Origin: Sphingobacterium sp. xlx-96
GTDB taxonomy: Bacteria; Bacteroidota; Bacteroidia; Sphingobacteriales; Sphingobacteriaceae
Reading direction: 5' to 3'
Length of the DNA stretch: 64,000 nt
Assembly (NCBI RefSeq): GCF_011007365.1
Contig: NZ_WFKM01000003.1
Location: forward strand, 496,001-560,000
The notes under the pieces were generated by a model. The model was not told the DNA's origin, made no database searches, and saw nothing but the letters and a program-made list of their open reading frames with translations. Positions 9,019 through 17,804 of this stretch are shown here, one piece after another. A program made the translations under genes and the position numbers. Within the stretch, counting starts at the first letter, position 1; each line of letters begins with the position of its first letter.

Positions 9019-9645
9019 ATGAATAGAAGAGATTCATTAAAAGCCCTCGGAATTTTGGCTGCCGGAACGGCCGTTCTCACCCAGAACTCCTGCAACTCTA
9101 AGGAAAAATCGGCGAACACAGCAACAGATCAGACCGATAAATTACCCGGTGTACAGGATTTTGAATACGATAGAACGAAAAGACTTGAGGAAGAAACTTT
9201 CTTCAACGAGCATGAGATGGCTACGATCACATGCCTAGTAGATATTATCATTCCTAAAGATGAAATATCCCCTTCCGCTTCGGAGGTAGGCGTTCCTGCA
9301 TTTATTGAATTTATTGTCAAAGATATTCCTGAACACAAAATTCCAATGCGAGGAGGTCTCAAATGGCTGGATATCCGTGCGCAGAAAAAGTATAAAAAGG
9401 TATTTATACATTGCGAAGACAACCAACAGATTGCTATTATTGATGAAATAGCTTACCCTTCCAAAGCTAAACCCGACGTCGCTCAAGGGGTCAGTTTTTT
9501 TTCGAGAATGCGAAACCTTACAGCTTCAGGTTTTTACACGACCAAAGAAGGAATAGCGGATTTAGGATATCAGGGTAATAGACCTGGTGTGTGGACGGGA
9601 GTACCGGAAGATGTATTAAAAGCACATGGATTTAATACTGCATAA
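9019..9645 (+). CDS. Gluconate 2-dehydrogenase subunit 3 family protein
   Basis: A 208-residue small subunit partner of the GMC flavoprotein directly upstream (6-bp gap, same operon). The leader MNRRDSLKALGILAAG resembles a twin-arginine signal (RRDSLK), followed by a cysteine near residue 25 (QNSC) that might be lipidated although the lipobox is poor. The remainder (for example ITCLVDIIIPKDEISPSA) is typical of this family, in which the small subunit serves export and stability of the catalytic subunit. A cytochrome subunit, usual in gluconate dehydrogenase, is not nearby. Function beyond complex formation is inferred. Confidence 0.88.
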   Translation: MNRRDSLKALGILAAGTAVLTQNSCNSKEKSANTATDQTDKLPGVQDFEYDRTKRLEEETFFNEHEMATITCLVDIIIPKDEISPSASEVGVPAFIEFIVKDIPEHKIPMRGGLKWLDIRAQKKYKKVFIHCEDNQQIAIIDEIAYPSKAKPDVAQGVSFFSRMRNLTASGFYTTKEGIADLGYQGNRPGVWTGVPEDVLKAHGFNTA

Positions 9646-9680
9646 GAGTGAAAGTAAGAGGTCATCTAGTATAAATTATC

Positions 9681-9688
9681 TAAGTTTG
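9681..9688 (+). promoter_or_regulatory. -7 promoter element for miaE
   Basis: TAAGTTTG matches TAnnTTTG and ends 24 bp before the ATG at 9713. Confidence 0.55.
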
Positions 9689-9712
9689 TAAGTAAACAAA
9701 TCTAGAATAACA

Positions 9713-10294
9713 ATGTTAGGATTAAAACTATTAACGGATCCGCGCTGGGCCAATGTGGCGGAATCCAATTTAGAGGAAATTTTGACGGACCATGCTTGGT
9801 GCGAGCAAAAGGCCGCTTCCAACGCTATCATGCTGATTACCCAAAACCCAGAATTTGAAGATCTCGTTCACGAATTAACAGACATCGCTCTTGAGGAAAT
9901 GGAGCATTTCAAAATGGTAATCGAGATTATTAAAGCCCGTGGCTATACATTAGGAAGAGAACGAAAAGACGACTATGTTGGCCAATTAATGAAGTTTTCT
10001 AAAAAAGATGGCTCCAGAAACCAAGCTTTTATCGATCGATTGCTTTTTGCGGCGATGATAGAAGCCCGTAGCTGCGAACGCTTTCGTGTACTTTCTCAAA
10101 ACATTGCAGACCAAGAGTTAGCCAAATTTTATCACGACCTTATGGTTTCTGAAGCCAATCATTATACAACATTTCTAAATTTCGCTCGCAAGTATACAAA
10201 AGATGTCGATGTCGAAAAGCGCTGGAAGGAATGGTTAGACTTTGAAGGGGAACTGATACAATCATATGGTACCAAAGAATATATACATGGCTAG
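9713..10294 (+). CDS. miaE: tRNA 2-methylthio-N6-isopentenyladenosine-37 hydroxylase
   Basis: A ferritin-like di-iron enzyme that hydroxylates the isopentenyl group of modified A37 in tRNAs. The four-helix iron ligands are visible: Glu31, the ExxH pair Glu62/His65 (EEMEHF), Glu117 (MIEARSCERF) and the ExxH pair Glu147/His150 (SEANHY). The 193-aa length matches the family. It is transcribed alone from its own TAnnTTTG promoter. The partner genes miaA and miaB are not in the window. Confidence 0.93.
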   Translation: MLGLKLLTDPRWANVAESNLEEILTDHAWCEQKAASNAIMLITQNPEFEDLVHELTDIALEEMEHFKMVIEIIKARGYTLGRERKDDYVGQLMKFSKKDGSRNQAFIDRLLFAAMIEARSCERFRVLSQNIADQELAKFYHDLMVSEANHYTTFLNFARKYTKDVDVEKRWKEWLDFEGELIQSYGTKEYIHG

Positions 10295-10335
10295 TTTTCT
10301 TAAACTACCTTAATTTTTACAATCCACACGCTCCC

Positions 10336-10343
10336 TATCTTTG
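10336..10343 (+). promoter_or_regulatory. -7 promoter element for the LLM-class monooxygenase
   Basis: TATCTTTG matches TAnnTTTG; the ATG lies 77 bp downstream, giving a leader of about 75 nt. Confidence 0.5.
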
Positions 10344-10420
10344 TATAATTAATATGGTCGGGGTATCTGGATTAGATTGATAATCTTGACTTTTAGTTTT
10401 ACGTTATACATCAACAAAGT

Positions 10421-11455
10421 ATGTTAGAATTAGGAATAGGAATGTTTGGTGATCTACAGATCGATCCTCAAACTGGACAAATACAGTCTACACAACAACG
10501 TCTTCAAGAAATCATAGAAGAGATAAAATTAATGGACGAAGTAGGGCTTGATTTCTTTGGAATGGGCGAACATCACCGTTCAGATTATGCCGTGGCTTCA
10601 CCGGAAATCATTCTAGCCGCAGCAGCAACAGTTACAAAAAAGATAAAGCTCGGTTCGGCAGTCTCTGTATTGAGCTCGGCAGACCCCGTAAAATTGTATC
10701 AAGACTTCGCTACGGTAGACTTGATCTCGGGCGGCCGCGCTGAAATCATGGCAGGTCGAGGATCTTTCATTGAGTCTTTTCCGTTATTTGGTTACGATTT
10801 GAAAGACTACAGCGCTCTTTTTGAAGAAAAACTAGAGTTATTGTTAAAGCTTAAGAAAAATGATACGATAAACTGGACTGGAAAATTCAGAAAATCATTA
10901 ATCAATCAAGAAATACACCCTAGAGCAACCAAGGATGGACTCCCGATATGGATAGCCGTTGGAGGCACTACTTCGTCAGTAATCCGAGCCGGTAAATTAG
11001 GACTGCCAGTCATGTTTGCTATTATCGGCGGTGCATGGGAACAATTCAACCCTCTATTTGAAATGTATAAACAGGCGTATGAAGATAATGGGCATGATAT
11101 GTCTAAATTTCAGGTTGGCGTACATATGCATGCTTTCTTTGGAGATAGCAGTAAAGATGTGGCAGAAAAATATTTTCCGATATATGCTGCTCAAATGAAC
11201 CGTATCGGAGCTACTAGAGGTTGGCCATCGTACCAAAGAACTCAATATGACTTTGGTAGGTCTAATCATGGCCATCTTATTGTAGGAGATGCAAATGAAT
11301 CTATCGAAAAAATATTAGCCGTTTGGGAAACTTTTGGTCTCACACGCTTTTCTGCCCATATGGATCTAGGAAGTCCTGATCATAAAGATATGATGAAGGC
11401 AATCGAAATATTCGGAACCAAGATTGCTCCAAAAGTAAGAGAGGCAACAAAATAA
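10421..11455 (+). CDS. LLM class flavin-dependent oxidoreductase (luciferase-like)
   Basis: A 344-residue cytosolic TIM-barrel protein of the bacterial luciferase-like monooxygenase family. Recognisable parts are FFGMGEHHRSDYAVASPE (residues about 45-62), GSAVSVLSSADPVKLYQDFA and IMAGRGSFIESFPLFGYD (flavin/phosphate-binding loops), plus DGLPIWIAVGGT. Such proteins use reduced FMN to oxidise small organic or sulfur compounds; many bacterial members have no known substrate, as here. Monocistronic, with its own promoter and a strong terminator immediately after the stop. Confidence 0.88.
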   Translation: MLELGIGMFGDLQIDPQTGQIQSTQQRLQEIIEEIKLMDEVGLDFFGMGEHHRSDYAVASPEIILAAAATVTKKIKLGSAVSVLSSADPVKLYQDFATVDLISGGRAEIMAGRGSFIESFPLFGYDLKDYSALFEEKLELLLKLKKNDTINWTGKFRKSLINQEIHPRATKDGLPIWIAVGGTTSSVIRAGKLGLPVMFAIIGGAWEQFNPLFEMYKQAYEDNGHDMSKFQVGVHMHAFFGDSSKDVAEKYFPIYAAQMNRIGATRGWPSYQRTQYDFGRSNHGHLIVGDANESIEKILAVWETFGLTRFSAHMDLGSPDHKDMMKAIEIFGTKIAPKVREATK

Positions 11456-11483
11456 AAAAAGCGCTTTAATAAGCGCTTTTTTT
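11455..11483 (+). terminator. Rho-independent terminator
   Basis: AAAGCGCTT (stem) with a TAAT loop at 11467-11470 and its complement AAGCGCTTT, followed by a run of T, starting at the stop codon of the monooxygenase. Confidence 0.9.
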
Positions 11484-11595
11484 ATGGAATAATACTTGTT
11501 ATTACATCTTCAAAAAACAAGATAGGACTTGCTGTTTGTAAGCAGTAATTAAAAAGGGTTTTACTTTTATAAAAAAATTCTAAATGTTTTGAAAA

Positions 11596-12444
11596 ATGAA
11601 TATAACATTATTTAGCAGCTTGCTCTTAGGTCTCACTCTTTTTTGGAGTTGTGGACAAGGTAACAAAGAAATCTCAGCTCCCCTTGACGCCAAGACAGCG
11701 GAAATGGCCAACGACGCGTCAGCAGCTCTGCAAAGCGAGAGCGATCTTCAATCAAACAAAACTGAACCCGAAAAAACAGCATTAGAAAAGAAAATTATCC
11801 GTACAGGAAATATCTCGGTAGAATCTAAAGACTTAAAGAAAAGCAAAACTAACTTTGATGTCCTAGTAAAGAAGGCTGGAGGCTATTATGAGCAAGAAAC
11901 CACGTCTTCTGGGTCTACCTACACCAACTATAACTTGACAATACGAATTCCTTCTCTTCAATTTGATAATTTCCTAGAAGAAATCGAAAAAGGGAAAGAC
12001 AAAATAACTGAAAAATCAATCCAGGCACAAGACGTATCACTGCAATACTATGATCTAGAATCTCGCTTAAAAAGCAAAAGGACATATCTGGAACGGTATC
12101 AAAAGATGGTGGCGACCGCAAAAAGTGTGAAAGATCTTCTTGAAATAGAAGAGCAGATACGACAGCTACAAGAAGAAATTGAAAGTACAGAAAGTACGTT
12201 ACGTGCAGTAAAAGATCAGATAAGTTATAGTACTATCCAAGTAAACATATATAACTCTGACACTCTTATGCCACACAGCGATAGTGGTTTTTGGATGAAA
12301 GTAAAAGAAGCCTTGGATTTCGGGTGGGAATTAATTGAGCATATAATTTTCGGTTTGGTAGGCATATGGCCTATCCTCCTTCTAATAACAGGCGGAATAT
12401 TTACCTGGCGTCGATTTAGAAAAAACAGGAAGGCTAAACAGTAA
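11596..12444 (+). CDS. DUF4349 domain-containing lipoprotein
   Basis: A 282-residue envelope protein. The leader MNITLFSSLLLGLTLFWSC ends in a lipobox with Cys19, so it is probably a lipoprotein. Residues 65-220 fit DUF4349: KIIRTGNISVESKDLKKS, LTIRIPSLQFDNFLEEIE, then a coiled coil (about 150-205, rich in Glu/Arg/Lys heptads), then SYSTIQVNIY. A hydrophobic segment near residues 245-270 (GLVGIWPILLLITGGIF) is a C-terminal membrane anchor ending in basic residues. Role unknown for the family. It converges on the next lipoprotein gene with a shared terminator. Confidence 0.88.
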   Translation: MNITLFSSLLLGLTLFWSCGQGNKEISAPLDAKTAEMANDASAALQSESDLQSNKTEPEKTALEKKIIRTGNISVESKDLKKSKTNFDVLVKKAGGYYEQETTSSGSTYTNYNLTIRIPSLQFDNFLEEIEKGKDKITEKSIQAQDVSLQYYDLESRLKSKRTYLERYQKMVATAKSVKDLLEIEEQIRQLQEEIESTESTLRAVKDQISYSTIQVNIYNSDTLMPHSDSGFWMKVKEALDFGWELIEHIIFGLVGIWPILLLITGGIFTWRRFRKNRKAKQ

Positions 12445-12484
12445 TAGAAAAAGGGGAACCTCAAATAGTTCCCCTTTTTCTATT
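12443..12484. terminator. Bidirectional terminator between two lipoprotein genes
   Basis: 17-bp perfect arms (AATAGAAAAAGGGGAAC at 12443-12459, complement at 12468-12484) with an 8-nt loop; A and T tracts flank the GC-rich core so it can act in both directions. Confidence 0.9.
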
Positions 12485-13130
12485 ATTTAAGTGTGGAAAG
12501 ATCCATTTTTTTGAAAATAGCAATAAGCTCATCCAGTGAATAACCATCACCTTCCAATTCCACGACAAACCGCTTGTTATAAACCCACTTTATTTCAGAA
12601 TCTTTTATCCCCTCATATGTGTCTTCCTTTACAGCTACACGCATACCATCGATATCCATTGTCTTTTCAAAACCAGTTTCGGTTATTTCCTCTTTATCCG
12701 CATGTAATCCCATGAATACCAAAGATACAATACTCGATGCCCCCTCACCTGCTCCATCCATAATATCAACGTTAATCCGTTTAGACCCATCTTCATTTTT
12801 ATATTCCGCTTTGGCACTAGCAAAATTCAATACACTCATTTCCCCCACCTTTAACGAAGTTCGCTTTAATCCATGAAATGTCTCCGGTAGTACACTCTTT
12901 AGCACATCGTTAGAAACAGGTGTTTCCGCTTTCAAGGTATTCATCTGCGATTCGAGTTCTTTACTGTAATCTTCGAGTTTATTAAGGTTCTTTAAAGCTC
13001 CCGCAGATTCTGAAACCTGTTCCAATGCTCCTTTGTCATCAACCGCTTCCCGTTGTTTATCACTATTGCCACATGAGTACAAAATGCCTATTCCCAACAA
13101 AGCTGTTAAAATAATTTTTGTTCGGTTCAT
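12483..13130 (-). CDS. Hypothetical lipoprotein
   Basis: About 215 residues from the ATG at 13130; an in-frame ATG at 13142 would add four residues, but the signal peptide (MNRTKIILTALLGIGILYSC) begins at the inner one. The lipobox LYSC predicts an outer-membrane or periplasmic lipoprotein. A charged helical section (residues 30-65) is followed by a compact domain with VLPETFHGLKRTSLKVGE and a C-terminal GYSLDELIAIFKKMDL. I do not recognise a named family. It is a single-gene unit, convergent with the DUF4349 gene. Confidence 0.75.
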   Translation of the reverse strand: MNRTKIILTALLGIGILYSCGNSDKQREAVDDKGALEQVSESAGALKNLNKLEDYSKELESQMNTLKAETPVSNDVLKSVLPETFHGLKRTSLKVGEMSVLNFASAKAEYKNEDGSKRINVDIMDGAGEGASSIVSLVFMGLHADKEEITETGFEKTMDIDGMRVAVKEDTYEGIKDSEIKWVYNKRFVVELEGDGYSLDELIAIFKKMDLSTLK

Positions 13131-13268
13131 ATTTTCAATCATTACGTATATAGATCAATAACATACTCAAAAATTATACCCTAAAGTACAATCGTCAAAA
13201 CAATCTAATAAGTTTAAACTATTTATTATCAACTCCTAATAGAATTATGATTTTTAAAACATAGTTCC

Positions 13269-13276
13269 TAATTTTG
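13269..13276 (+). promoter_or_regulatory. -7 promoter element for apaG, almost touching the start codon
   Basis: TAATTTTG matches TAnnTTTG and ends only 5 bp before the apaG ATG at 13282, which would place the transcription start at or just before the start codon. Confidence 0.55.
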
Positions 13277-13281
13277 AAAAT

Positions 13282-13668
13282 ATGATTACACAGTCAACTG
13301 CAGGAATTAACGTATCTGTAGAATGCATCTATCAATCGGAATATTCCAATCCTGACAATATGCATTTTATGTTTGCTTATCGTATAACTATAGAAAACAG
13401 TTCGGATTACACCGCACAGCTAGTAAGCAGACATTGGGAAATATTTGATTCAATAGGAGAGCACAAGCAAGTACACGGAGAAGGAGTCGTTGGTGAACAG
13501 CCTATTTTACTTCCTGGAACATCTCATCAATACGTGTCGGGCTGTAATCTAAAAAGTGAACTTGGCTATATGGAAGGACATTATATTATGGTGCGTGAGA
13601 TTGATGGACAGCAATTCAAAGTCGATATTCCCCGCTTCAATCTTATTGCTCCATTCCGTTTAAATTAA
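13282..13668 (+). CDS. apaG: ApaG domain protein
   Basis: A 128-residue fibronectin-III-like beta-sandwich protein of the ApaG family, linked genetically to Co/Mg homeostasis in enterobacteria and of uncertain biochemistry. Characteristic pieces are YRITIENSS (strand), RHWEIFDSIGE, the glycine-rich GEGVVGEQP loop, LLPGTSHQYVSGC and the C-terminal VDIPRFNLIAPF. Length is normal. The promoter box sits 5 bp before the ATG, so the transcript is probably leaderless. No operon partner. Confidence 0.92.
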   Translation: MITQSTAGINVSVECIYQSEYSNPDNMHFMFAYRITIENSSDYTAQLVSRHWEIFDSIGEHKQVHGEGVVGEQPILLPGTSHQYVSGCNLKSELGYMEGHYIMVREIDGQQFKVDIPRFNLIAPFRLN

Positions 13669-13729
13669 CAGCATACGTTAATAAGTCCCCATCTATACTC
13701 TTTTTCTGAGTAAAAAACAATAATTTGCT

Positions 13730-13737
13730 TATTTTTG
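13730..13737 (+). promoter_or_regulatory. Probable -7 promoter element for the ABC-F gene
   Basis: TATTTTTG matches TAnnTTTG. If used, it gives a leader of about 195 nt before the GTG start at 13940. In such AT-rich DNA a chance match is possible. Confidence 0.4.
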
Positions 13738-13800
13738 TAATTGGATAATTGTGTCTCTACAGATTCGTATTAAGACAGTAAAAATACAATTATCTATACG

Positions 13801-13831
13801 GCTATTTTTATTGTTATTCAATAAAAATAGC
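13801..13831 (+). promoter_or_regulatory. Hairpin in the 5' leader of the ABC-F gene
   Basis: GCTATTTTTATTG (13801-13813) pairs perfectly with CAATAAAAATAGC (13819-13831), loop of 5 nt. It lies inside the presumed leader, 108 bp before the start codon. It is AT-rich with no T-tract, so it is not a standard terminator; attenuation or message stability are possible roles. Confidence 0.5.
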
Positions 13832-13939
13832 GATTATAAAAACAACGGTACTCTCATCTCTTAAATTAAGATATAAAAGAGCTGAGAATAAAAGAATAAG
13901 TCTTCAAGACAAGAGAGACAACGATATAATATAAAAAAC

Positions 13940-15805
13940 GTGAGTATACTTAGCACAGAACAAGTTGGCCATTCTTTTAACGACAGATGGCTTTTTAAAG
14001 AGTTGCATTTCGCACTTCAAAAAGGTGATCGTGTAGCATTAGTTGGAATAAATGGAACAGGAAAATCCACGTTATTGAAATTACTGGCTGAAGTATTCCC
14101 TCCGGAAGAAGGCAAGATAGTTAAGGAAAAAGGTATACGTATAGGTTACCTTCCCCAGGAACCTAATTTCACAGGTTTAAATACGATAAATGACTTTATA
14201 TACAGCGCTGATAATGAACAACAACAATTGATTAAAGAATATGAAGACCTTATTGACTCCCCTACGGTAGACGAGAAGAAGCTGGCCTTAATAACAGACC
14301 AGTTAACTGCCCTTAATGCCTGGGAATACGAATACAATATTAAAACAATTTTAAATAGGCTACAGATATCAAATTTTGATCAAAATATTGATAGTCTATC
14401 TGGTGGACAGAAAAAAAGACTTTCTCTAGCTAAGTTATTAATTGATGAACCCGATGTATACATTCTAGATGAACCTACCAACCATTTGGACATAGAGACT
14501 ATCGAATGGTTGGAAAAATTATTAACAACGGGTCAAAAAACAGTATTGACAGTATCACACGATAGATACTTCTTAGACAATATTTGTACAGAAATACGCG
14601 AACTAGACAAGGCCAAAGTACATCTTTACAAAGGAAACTACGCCTACTTTCTAGAAAAGAAAGCAGAACGTGAATACAACGATGTGATCCAAGCTGAAAA
14701 AGCGCGCAATCTATTAAAGAGGGAACTAGAGTGGATGCGCAGACAGCCTCAAGCTCGAGGAACTAAATCTAAATCAAGGATAGATGCATATTATGCTTTG
14801 GAAGAGAAATCCAAAGGGCCGCGTGCTCATGATAAGGTAGAACTTAGTGTTAAGGTATCTCGCCAGGGTTCTAAAATACTCGAACTGACTAACGTATCCA
14901 AATCTTTTCACAACAGCACACTAATTAAAAACTTCTCTTACGTATTTAAAAAAGGAGATCGAATAGGACTTGCAGGAAAGAATGGAACGGGCAAAAGTAC
15001 ATTCCTAAACTTGCTAACAGGATCAATCCTTCCTGACAGCGGTGTCCTCGATATCGGGGAGACTACAAAATTTGGTTACTATAAACAAGGTGGATTAAAC
15101 TTCAATGATGGAGATCGCGTTCTTGATATTGTAAAAAACATAGCCGAATATATTAAAATGGCGAATGGAGATACGTTAACGGCCTCTCAGTTACTAACGC
15201 TCTTTCTCTTCCCTCCCGATAAGCAGTTTGGCTTGGTAAGTAAATTAAGTGGCGGAGAAAAGAAACGTCTTCAACTCATGCGTGTACTTATGGCTAATCC
15301 TAATTTCTTGATACTGGACGAACCATCCAACGATCTTGATATAGACACCTTAAACGTACTCGAAGACTTTCTTACCAACTACTCAGGTATACTCATACTT
15401 GTATCACATGACAGGTATTTAATAGACAAATTAACGGAACAACTTTTCATTTTCGATGGCGCAGGTAATGTAACCATATACAACGGAAACTATGCAGATT
15501 ACAAAATAGAGCAGGAATCAAAACTAAAAGAAGAAAAGCTTATTGAAAAAACAATAAAAGAAACCCCTACCTCAACCTCTAACAACACTGAAAAGAAAAA
15601 ACTGAGTTATAAAGAACAACTCGAATATAATAGTATAGAAAAAGAAATAGAGCTATTAGAGAAAAACATATCGGAAAAAACAGAGCTATTAAACAATACG
15701 ACAAAACACGAAGTTCTATCGGAAATATCAAAAGAAATCGAAAACCTACAACAACAGCTTGATAAAAAATCAGACCGTTGGATTGAGTTATCAGAATACA
15801 TTTAA
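13940..15805 (+). CDS. ABC-F family ATPase (Uup-like)
   Basis: A 621-residue soluble protein with two ATP-binding cassettes and no membrane domain. Cassette 1 has GINGTGKST and LSGGQKKRL with LDEPTNHLD; cassette 2 has GKNGTGKST and LSGGEKKRL with LDEPSNDLD. The Arg/Lys-rich linker between them (ELEWMRRQPQARGTKSKSR) is the ribosome-contacting P-site interaction motif region. Residues 550-621 form the C-terminal coiled coil typical of Uup. ABC-F proteins act on ribosomes; some give antibiotic protection, but the Uup type is housekeeping. The start is GTG, giving MSILSTE. The leader is long and structured. The parS-like pair follows directly after the stop. Confidence 0.9.
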   Translation: MSILSTEQVGHSFNDRWLFKELHFALQKGDRVALVGINGTGKSTLLKLLAEVFPPEEGKIVKEKGIRIGYLPQEPNFTGLNTINDFIYSADNEQQQLIKEYEDLIDSPTVDEKKLALITDQLTALNAWEYEYNIKTILNRLQISNFDQNIDSLSGGQKKRLSLAKLLIDEPDVYILDEPTNHLDIETIEWLEKLLTTGQKTVLTVSHDRYFLDNICTEIRELDKAKVHLYKGNYAYFLEKKAEREYNDVIQAEKARNLLKRELEWMRRQPQARGTKSKSRIDAYYALEEKSKGPRAHDKVELSVKVSRQGSKILELTNVSKSFHNSTLIKNFSYVFKKGDRIGLAGKNGTGKSTFLNLLTGSILPDSGVLDIGETTKFGYYKQGGLNFNDGDRVLDIVKNIAEYIKMANGDTLTASQLLTLFLFPPDKQFGLVSKLSGGEKKRLQLMRVLMANPNFLILDEPSNDLDIDTLNVLEDFLTNYSGILILVSHDRYLIDKLTEQLFIFDGAGNVTIYNGNYADYKIEQESKLKEEKLIEKTIKETPTSTSNNTEKKKLSYKEQLEYNSIEKEIELLEKNISEKTELLNNTTKHEVLSEISKEIENLQQQLDKKSDRWIELSEYI

Positions 15806-15807
15806 CC

Positions 15808-15823
15808 TGTTCCACGTGAAACA
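15808..15823 (+). promoter_or_regulatory. parS-like ParB-binding site 1
   Basis: TGTTCCACGTGAAACA matches the widely conserved chromosomal parS consensus (TGTTNCACGTGAAACA). It begins 2 bp after the ABC-F stop codon. Confidence 0.85.
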
Positions 15824-15840
15824 TCAGTAAAAACAAACCC

Positions 15841-15856
15841 TGTTTCACGTGGAACA
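15841..15856 (-). promoter_or_regulatory. parS-like ParB-binding site 2 (inverted copy)
   Basis: TGTTTCACGTGGAACA is the exact reverse complement of site 1, with a 17-bp spacer between them, and lies 12 bp before the mnmG ATG. Together the sites could also form a 16-bp RNA stem. Confidence 0.85.
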
Positions 15857-15868
15857 TCATTAACATAT

Positions 15869-17728
15869 ATGTTTAATAAATATAACGTAATCGTAGTTGG
15901 TGCCGGACATGCTGGTTGTGAAGCTGCAGCGGCTGCCGCAAACCTAGGGTCTTCTACCCTACTAATAACTATGAACATGGGGGTCATAGCTCAAATGAGT
16001 TGTAACCCCGCTATCGGTGGCGTAGCAAAAGGACAAATAGTAAGAGAAATAGATGCCATAGGTGGATACACAGGAATTATAGCCGACAAATCCACCATTC
16101 AATTCAGGATGCTCAATAAATCCAAAGGACCTGCTATGTGGAGTCCTCGAACGCAAAATGATCGCATGCGCTTTGCAGAAGAATGGAGACTTCAGCTCGA
16201 ATCCATCCCCAATCTCGATATGTGGCAGGATACCGTCAAAGAAGTCATCGTAGAAAACGGAACAGCAAAAGGTGTGATCACATCGCTTGGAATTCGTATA
16301 GAAGCTGATGCAGTAATTTTGACAAACGGAACCTTCCTAAACGGTATAATTCATATAGGTGAGAAAAAATTTGGTGGAGGCAGAACCGGAGAAAAATCAG
16401 CAACTGGACTTACAGAACAATTAGTATCTTTAGGTTTCGAGTCCGGTCGAATGAAAACAGGAACTCCCCCACGTATAGATGGTCGTAGTCTAAACTATTC
16501 GCTCATGGAAGAACAATGGGGTGACGAAGAAAAAGGGCGATTCTCCTATACAGATGTACCGTTACCTACAGAACAACGTTGTTGCTGGATTACCTATACA
16601 AACGATAAAGTTCACGAAATACTAAAAACGGGTTTCGAAAAATCACCTATGTTTACCGGTAGAATAAAAGGATTAGGCCCGAGATACTGTCCTTCTATAG
16701 AAGACAAAATAAATAGATTTGCAGAACGAGAACGTCACCAAATATTTGTAGAACCTGAGGGATTCCAGACAGTAGAAATTTATGTCAACGGTTTTTCAAC
16801 ATCTCTTCCGGAGGATGTACAGCAAAAAGCACTGCGTCTTATCCCTGGATTTGAAAATGCAAAAATGTACCGTCCGGGATATGCCATAGAATATGACTAC
16901 TTCCCTCCTATGCAATTGGATCTTACTTTAGAAACACTAAAGGTTAAAAATCTCTTTTTCGCCGGACAAATAAATGGTACTACAGGCTATGAAGAAGCCG
17001 CTGCACAAGGACTCATTGCTGGCATCAATGCTCACCAAAAAATAAACGATTTACACGAGCTCATTATGAAACGCTCTGAATCCTACATCGGCGTTCTGAT
17101 AGACGATTTGGTAACTAAAGGAACTGAAGAGCCTTATAGAATGTTTACCTCACGAGCTGAACATCGATTGCTTTTGAGACAAGATAATGCAGATATACGT
17201 CTCAGTCCGATCGGACACAAACTGGGATTAATATCTGATGATCGTCTGAGAAAAGTAAAAGATAAAATTTCCAACTCGGATAAATTAGTAGAACATATGA
17301 AACAGGTCTCCGTAGCACCAGAATCTATAAATGAGATTCTAATACGCGAAAATTCAAGTCCTATTACACAAAAAGCTAGAATGTTTAATATGTTAACACG
17401 GCCGCAGATAAATATATATCATCTCGCCGAAGCCGACATGGAATTCAAACAGATCCTCGATCAATATGATAAAGAATCCGTAGAGCAAGCAGAAATAAAA
17501 GTAAAGTATGATAGCTATTTTGAGAAAGAAATTGAAATTGTAAATAAAATGAAAAAAATGGAGGATAAAGAAATAAATCCTAATTTTGATTATTCTTCAT
17601 TAACATCATTGTCTATTGAGGCTAGAGAAAAATTACTAAAAGTAAAACCACGAACGCTGGGTCAAGCTTCACGTATATCTGGGGTTTCACCATCTGATAT
17701 AAGTGTATTAATGGTTCATATGAGCTAA
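15869..17728 (+). CDS. mnmG: tRNA uridine-5-carboxymethylaminomethyl modification enzyme MnmG (GidA)
   Basis: A 619-residue FAD protein that, with MnmE, modifies the wobble uridine of several tRNAs in the cytoplasm. The FAD-binding [12 protein letters not shown] is at residues 8-19; [11 protein letters not shown], the [10 protein letters not shown] segment, [12 protein letters not shown] and [12 protein letters not shown] are all strongly conserved MnmG blocks. The C-terminal helical domain ends with [19 protein letters not shown]. Length is standard. mnmG is frequently close to the origin, and here the parS-like pair lies directly upstream. mnmE is not in the window. Confidence 0.97.
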   Translation: MFNKYNVIVVGAGHAGCEAAAAAANLGSSTLLITMNMGVIAQMSCNPAIGGVAKGQIVREIDAIGGYTGIIADKSTIQFRMLNKSKGPAMWSPRTQNDRMRFAEEWRLQLESIPNLDMWQDTVKEVIVENGTAKGVITSLGIRIEADAVILTNGTFLNGIIHIGEKKFGGGRTGEKSATGLTEQLVSLGFESGRMKTGTPPRIDGRSLNYSLMEEQWGDEEKGRFSYTDVPLPTEQRCCWITYTNDKVHEILKTGFEKSPMFTGRIKGLGPRYCPSIEDKINRFAERERHQIFVEPEGFQTVEIYVNGFSTSLPEDVQQKALRLIPGFENAKMYRPGYAIEYDYFPPMQLDLTLETLKVKNLFFAGQINGTTGYEEAAAQGLIAGINAHQKINDLHELIMKRSESYIGVLIDDLVTKGTEEPYRMFTSRAEHRLLLRQDNADIRLSPIGHKLGLISDDRLRKVKDKISNSDKLVEHMKQVSVAPESINEILIRENSSPITQKARMFNMLTRPQINIYHLAEADMEFKQILDQYDKESVEQAEIKVKYDSYFEKEIEIVNKMKKMEDKEINPNFDYSSLTSLSIEAREKLLKVKPRTLGQASRISGVSPSDISVLMVHMS

Positions 17729-17804
17729 ATAACTACATATCAACACATTACACAAAATATAGTAGAATTAAAACAAAGCGATATAAGAGAATATTTCTAT
17801 AATT

